Assembly: GCA_022828595.1 (NCBI GenBank)
Contig: JAKGHH010000002.1
Coordinates: 79,022,383 to 79,086,382, forward strand
Direction: 5' to 3'
Length of the DNA: 64,000 bases
Source of the DNA: Nelumbo lutea
Lineage: Eukaryota > Streptophyta > Magnoliopsida > Proteales > Nelumbonaceae
Of the stretch, positions 59,186-64,000 are shown in pieces (within the stretch, counting starts at the first letter, position 1; every line of letters begins with the position of its first letter). The notes under the pieces were generated by a model that was given only the letters and a program-made list of their open reading frames with translations, did not search any database and was not told where the DNA came from. The translations under genes were made by a program, and so were the position numbers.

Positions 59186-60336
59186 GGTGAAGTACTTAGA
59201 GAAAGGGAGATAGTGTCCCTTATTGAGCTCATTTGATACTGCCATGTAGGGGAGTTTCCAATTCTATTATTTATTTGTCATTAGGGACAATTCCATGCTT
59301 AAGTGGGGGGGGGATTAGGTGTGATGTTTAATTAATTACAACAGTCTTTTCTTTTGAATTTCTCTGTTCTAGGCAAAGGTTTTGCAGAAATTGTGTGAAC
59401 TATGCTCGGTATCAATGGCGTTAATCTTTTTGAGAGTCAATGAAAGAATGCTACTCATGCTATTTTATGACGTATCAAGTTAAAGGAATTTAGGGTGAAT
59501 TTACTAAGTTGTAATGTAAAGTGCATAAATTTAGGACGTCAATTTGGTGTGTATGATACTTTTGAGATGCGGATTAATGGGTAGTTCGGCAAGGTAGCTG
59601 ATGAATGAAATTACATTTACTCCTTTGGATGCTACTCATTGCAACTGTAATGGAAGTCAACTTATTTAATTATGAGACATGATTTAAGGTCAATTAAATT
59701 AAAATGTGTCTACTCCAATGTTTTTAGTTTCTTAGTAACTGGGAATCTTCATCACAAATGTCAATTTTTGCATAAAACGATGACTGAGAATAAGAGTATG
59801 CAAAGCATTCTAAGTTTATTATATGTTGGGTAACCAGGTGCATTCGTTACCCACATTTGTATTTGCGTCAAAAGGCATATTAATAACTTAGGAAAGAATA
59901 AAATGCCCCACAAGTGGTGTGTTGAAAAGCTTAAGTGTGGGGGTTCTTGCAAAAAAAAAAAAGGTGGGGGGCTGACCTCAATGATCTCATGTGTTCATTG
60001 GTGACTCCATGCTATTTAGTTGGTAAAATCCATGGCATTTGAATTTGCATTTGTAATTTCATTTGTTGACAATCTAGTTAAGTTGCTTATTATGAAATGT
60101 TTATAAAGCGTTCATATACTCATATTGATGTCTCTTGAATTTTTTGAATTTACATTGTGAGTTAGTGATTTATCCTAGATTTAGTTGACTTGTGTGCTCT
60201 TAACTAAAACATGGGTTGGGCATTAGTGAGACTCTTGTGATTAACATAGTGACCCGAGCATAGTTATATTTAATTTGATTTTTACAAAGATTTTGCTTGA
60301 CTTGTGTCTTTGTTACTTGGGGACAAGTAACAGTTC
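59186..60336 (+). other. 3' noncoding region of gypsy H
   Basis: About 1.15 kb between integrase and the PPT. No envelope-like gene or conserved ORF is seen. It has PPT-like purine runs at 59301-59313 (AAGT followed by nine G) and 59931-59943 (TTAAGTGTGGGGG), and a poly-A tract near 59950. Confidence 0.78.
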
Positions 60337-60351
60337 AAGTGTGGGGAGATT
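60337..60351 (+). other. PPT of gypsy H
   Basis: AAGTGTGGGGAGATT directly before the 3' LTR, the same motif as in gypsy N. Confidence 0.9.
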
Positions 60352-62130
60352 TGATGAGAATGAAAATTATCATATTTTTATCTCTTAATTTGTAGTCTTT
60401 TATACTTATTTAGTGCCTAAATGGACTCATTATTCTTATATTTCGATTTAGGACACAAAAGGAGGCGTTAAGTGGAAAACAAGGCTAATCGGATAATTCT
60501 GGACAGTTTCGGTGCCGCATGGTAATTTGCAGCGAGGTCAAAATCAGGCCCAAATTATCTGCAACTGGACTGTTGACATGCTGGAGCAATTCCTTAGCTG
60601 TAAGTTTTCATTTGGGAATTCACCACTCTCCCACTTACATGAGAACAGGGTTTTATCTAAAGATAAGGATATAAAAAGAGGAGAAAAAGAGGAGATAAGG
60701 GTTTGAACCCCTGAAAGAAAATTGAAGAAGAAGGACTACTGAAGAGAAGAGAAGGCTGCTGAATGTGAACTGGAGAAGGATCACAACAAGGAAATCGAAG
60801 ATTGATTGCAAAGATTCATAAGTTATCTTCCTCTTTGGTTCTGCAATTTGATAACCTAGATTCGATTAGGGTTCTTGAGGTTTCTCTATTGAATCTTTCT
60901 TCTTTCTTTCTTTTATGCAACTCATAATGAATTTTAATTCTGATTTGTAATTAAACTTGAGCAGATCCAATTGAGTGTGTTTTATTCTTGAGATTCTTGA
61001 TTAGAGTTTCAATTTATAGAATAATCTTGGCCAAATTGTTGCATCTTGGATTACTTGAATTGCTTGAGAAAGAGTTTAGGTAATCAGATCATCTAATCAA
61101 GAAACAGACTACATGCATCTTAGAGATAATTTGCATGGTTTAGTTGGCAATCATTCATACCTCAATTGATGACCTGTGAATTCTTTGTTCTTAATGCATA
61201 TTTGGTGATTAAATTTCTGATAGAGATATAGGAGTTATCATTCAGAGATAGAGTGGGTTGCGCCTGAGAGAGGCTGCTCATAAATTAGGGTTTTGCCAAC
61301 CCAAGATTGAATTCACCTCGGTTGGACAGCTCCAAGATCCGTTTGCTGAATCGGTTTTGTCAACTCTTGTATGCAGTACTCTTTGTATCATTGAAAATGG
61401 TTTTGATCCGAAATTAATTAGGGTAGTTTGCTTGTTCTTAATTACATCATGAGTGGCTAGGTTTTTATTGTTAGGGATTAATACATGATCATGCATTGAT
61501 TTTCAGTCATTAGTAAAACCGATGAGGTTCTTGCTATATTGTGTTATTTGTGTTGATTACTTATCATTGATTGATCACCAAGGATTCACTCTTTAATCAA
61601 GATTATGCATCGAGAGATGATAATTGAGGTGGAACTAATAACACCTGTTCGGCCAATAATTAGGTAGAGATATCATTTGTTGGTAGGATTTCTTGATAGG
61701 TGTACTAACAGTTGGTGTTTATGCAAAGAGGATTTCAATTGAGAGAATGAGAACTCCTTGATTGTAATTCCATTTAATTAAACATAACATCTAATCAACT
61801 CTTGAGAAAGATTGACTAGTGCTTTGAGGAAACACCTTGGAATATAACAGCCCTCGTGATATTTTATTAGTATTGAATCTTGATGATCGTGATAGGATTA
61901 ATCCCTAGCAAATTTGTTATTGATTTCGTTCAAGTTCTTATTTTTGTCATTTAATTTCCTTAATCAGTAGTGCTAGTCTAAATTCCTTAATTCGCAACCC
62001 ATTTGATTATTGCTTTAAACAAGTTGAGAAGAAATTAATAGGTGGCTAAATAATTCATTCCTCGTGGAAACGATTATGTACTCCTTACTATATTACTTGC
62101 ACGACTCCGTACTCTTGCGGATAGCAGTCA
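60352..62130 (+). repeat. 3' LTR of gypsy H
   Basis: 1779 bp, pairs with 51953-53820 and ends ATAGCAGTCA. It lacks about 100 bp present in the 5' copy (junction near 60531) and has small indels elsewhere. Confidence 0.93.
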
Positions 62131-62983
62131 GCCCATGGACAATGGGCTTAAGTGGGATATAGCCCATCAGGTATAACAACCCTAAATGGTCTTACACTTA
62201 ACCTTTCAGCCCTTAATAATCAAACACTGCCCGACAAGGGAAGACCTAACCCTCGACTGCAAGGTGCAGTATTGCACTCTCTACTCAGATGGATCCTGAG
62301 AATTAAAACCTTTTGCAAACATTTCCTTAAAACATAATATATATTTCATATAAATATATTTTGCAAATCAAATCTCAAACAAGTTTGAAATCGAATGCCA
62401 ACAATTTTAGTTTCCATCGAAGAAAGTGCAGTCCCGATCATTCACTTTGTCCGATAAAGGGGCTGATCCTATCACTATGATCACCCACTCGAGTGAATTC
62501 TCAGACTACCCCAACAAACCTAGGTTTTGACCCCCCAAAGGATCTTACTGATTGGCATATCAAAGACAGCCCAATCCGACACCTAGTGAAGTACCATAAT
62601 CGAGTGTAAGGGTTATATGCAACTTTCTAATTTTTCACACCAGTCTCCAAGGTCTAGGGCATAACTGGAAAATGGTCCGAGTTCATTGTTTCAAACAAAC
62701 ACACATTACATTTGCTTTGGTCTAACCCTAGCAGCTTAAATAAGCTACCCCAACCTACTTGGCAGCACATTAGTGTCAACCTTGGCAAGATAAACATCCC
62801 CCAGTCTATCCAACGGTTGAGAACATTGTAAACTAACATGAGTCTCATAAATGTCCAGTTTAAGGGTAATCACATTGAAACACACCAAATACAACATGAA
62901 TTAATTTTGTACTTTTATTCATTTACAATAAATGTATATGTACAACAATCTGATTGGAGCTAAGGGCATATAATTGTCTAACA
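62131..62983 (-). repeat. 5' LTR of copia W, U3-side half
   Basis: Continues W's LTR after the second GCCCA (62131-62135) and ends ...AATTGTCTAACA at 62983, the outer end of W. Together with 50986-51952 it forms one complete LTR. Confidence 0.88.
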
Positions 62984-63593
62984 AACTGAGCTGGTCCATT
63001 TATGGATTCAAGCAAGATTCTAGAAGCCGGAACTTCCAATTTGACTCTACAGTCATATAGTTTGACTTTAAGCAGAATCCGGATGAACCTTGTGTTTACA
63101 GAAAAACTATAGGAGAAAAGGTTATGTTCTTAATTCTATATGTAGATGACATCCTACTCATTGGGAATGATGTAGGAATGTTGACTACGATGAAGGTATG
63201 ACTTTCACAACACTTCTTCATGAAAGATCTTGGAGAAGCTTCCTATATCTTGGGACTTCGACTCTATAGAGATAAATTGAAAAGGATAATAGGATTATCC
63301 CAATCTGCTTATATTTGCAAGATAGTCAACAGATACAACATGGAGAACTCCAAGAAGGGATTTGTTCCTTTCAAGTACAGATTCACTCTCTAAGGGTATA
63401 TCACCCAAGACTTTTGAGGAGATTGAGGGTATGAAGTTCCCTATGCCTCAGCCGTAGGGAGTATCATGTATGTCATGTTGTGCACTCGGCTAGACATTGG
63501 TTAGGCTGTGAGTATAGTAAGCAGATACCAATCAAACCTAGGAAAGGAGCATTGGACAGTTGTAGAGAACATACTCAAATACCTTTGAAGGAC
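62984..63593 (+). pseudogene. pol: Copia R: RT fragment
   Basis: A plus-strand piece of copia RT that begins abruptly at LNWSIYGFKQDSRSRN right after W's outer LTR end. It continues through FKQNPDEPCVYRK, the catalytic LYVDDILLIGNDVG (about 63137-63180), ILGLRLYRDKLKRIIGLSQS and YNMENSKKG to the ILKYL segment, and stops at 63593. There are several stops and one shift near 63390. It overlaps in RT content with the P fragment, so it is not simply the other half of P. Possibly the target into which W inserted. Confidence 0.83.
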
Positions 63594-64000
63594 AATGTTA
63601 GTAATGGTACCTCCCTTCCTAATTACCCTCTTCCTCTCTATTTTTCTCTCTTGTTTTTTTCTATGTATTGTTTTTGTTTGTTATTATATATATATATATA
63701 ATTTTTTTTCTTTTTTTTACTCCATTATTTTATGAATCTGAATTCATTCTAGTTATTATATATTTTTCTTAGTCTATATATATTTTACACTATCATTATT
63801 TATTTCTTTTATTTTATTCCCTTTTTTGCTATTATTATTATCGGCTTCTCTTTCCATCTCTTCCCTTCTCCTTTTTTTTGACATTTGCTATGGATATTGA
63901 ATGGACAGAAAGTTGGGCATAAAAAGAAATAAACCATGTAATGAAGATGAGGGAGATGATGAGGAAGAAGGGGGAATCTTCTGATGTCTAAGAGCATCTT
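63594..64000. other. AT-rich simple-sequence region
   Basis: T-rich and (TA)n tracts (63684-63701) with no recognisable element or gene. Confidence 0.6.

Larger units (their letters stand above)
51953..62130 (+). mobile_element. Gypsy element H (Athila-like), near full length
   Basis: 10178 bp with two LTRs, PBS, gag, protease, RT, RNase H, integrase and PPT in gypsy order. It has a perfect TSD GCCCA (51948-51952 and 62131-62135) in the 5' LTR of W. All domains are present in outline, but the protease lacks its Asp, RT is frameshifted, and integrase lacks the segment with its Glu. No envelope-like ORF is seen between integrase and the 3' LTR. Confidence 0.94.
15025..62983 (-). mobile_element. 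Copia element W, split by four insertions
   Basis: W is the host framework for the right three-quarters of the window. Reassembled by position and TSDs, its pieces from 5' to 3' on the minus strand are: 5' LTR (62983-62131 and 51952-50986), PBS (50984-50972), leader, gag (49133-48215), protease/integrase (45818-44726), integrase end/RT (38035-37132), and a last RT scrap (15073-15025). The 3' half of RT, RNase H and the 3' LTR are gone; W ends against P. Its own sequence totals about 6.6 kb spread over 48 kb. RT has YVDN in place of YVDD. Confidence 0.85.

Noticed and set aside
62984..63593. R as the missing RT part of element P, with W inserted into P.
   Set aside because: R and P both contain the QNP(D/N)E...VY(R/K)K...G(E/D)KV segment, so they overlap instead of continuing one another. 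No TSD of W is found at the P junction.

Overview
This window is plant nuclear DNA and almost entirely nested LTR retrotransposons. I found no host gene, rRNA, tRNA or CRISPR array that I can support. The evidence for a plant is the pair of element lineages. One is a Ty1/copia family whose RT-RNase H most resembles the Angela/BARE (Tork) group, with LTRs of about 1.8-2.0 kb and a tRNA-iMet-type primer-binding site (PBS). The other is Athila-like Ty3/gypsy elements, with PBSs of the TGGCGCC...GGGGA type and AAGTGTGGGG polypurine tracts (PPTs). An angiosperm, probably a eudicot, is likely; the species cannot be told. Coding regions are broken by stops, frameshifts and deletions, as expected of old heterochromatic repeats.

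Layout. 1-2891: two abutting copia LTRs. 2892-9012: low-information DNA holding a decayed minus-strand gypsy gag-protease relic (about 4000-5700). 9013-15025: plus-strand copia 'P' (5' LTR, PBS, leader, gag, protease, integrase, start of RT). P is fused inside RT to an opposite-strand copia, 'W'. W runs right to left from its 5' LTR end at 62983 to 15025, and has been split by four insertions.

Insertions into W: (1) a plus-strand solo LTR 'S1' in its RT, spanning 15074-37131 with target-site duplication (TSD) CCTAC; (2) an internally deleted plus-strand copia 'D/E', 38036-44720, TSD TTTGG; (3) a plus-strand gypsy remnant 'F', 45824-48209, TSD CTCAA/CTAAA; (4) a near full-length plus-strand Athila-like gypsy 'H', 51953-62130, inside W's 5' LTR, TSD GCCCA. 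S1 was itself hit by a minus-strand gag-protease-only gypsy 'N' (15177-21144, TSD GTATG) and by minus-strand copia 'X' (22197-36330, TSD TGAGG). X contains another copia, 'Y', giving a three-LTR structure. Maximum depth is four: W > S1 > X > Y. 62984-63593 is a plus-strand copia RT fragment 'R'; the last 400 bases are AT-rich.

Points of biological interest: conserved palindromic modules upstream of the copia TATA box in one or two copies; a palindrome next to the copia PBS and two conserved leader hairpins; a shared stop codon plus active-site change in the protease of two independent copia copies; and Athila-like elements reduced to gag or gag-protease. These are features of retrotransposon biology. 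I see no sign of a new kind of system. All identities were judged by eye, with no alignment.
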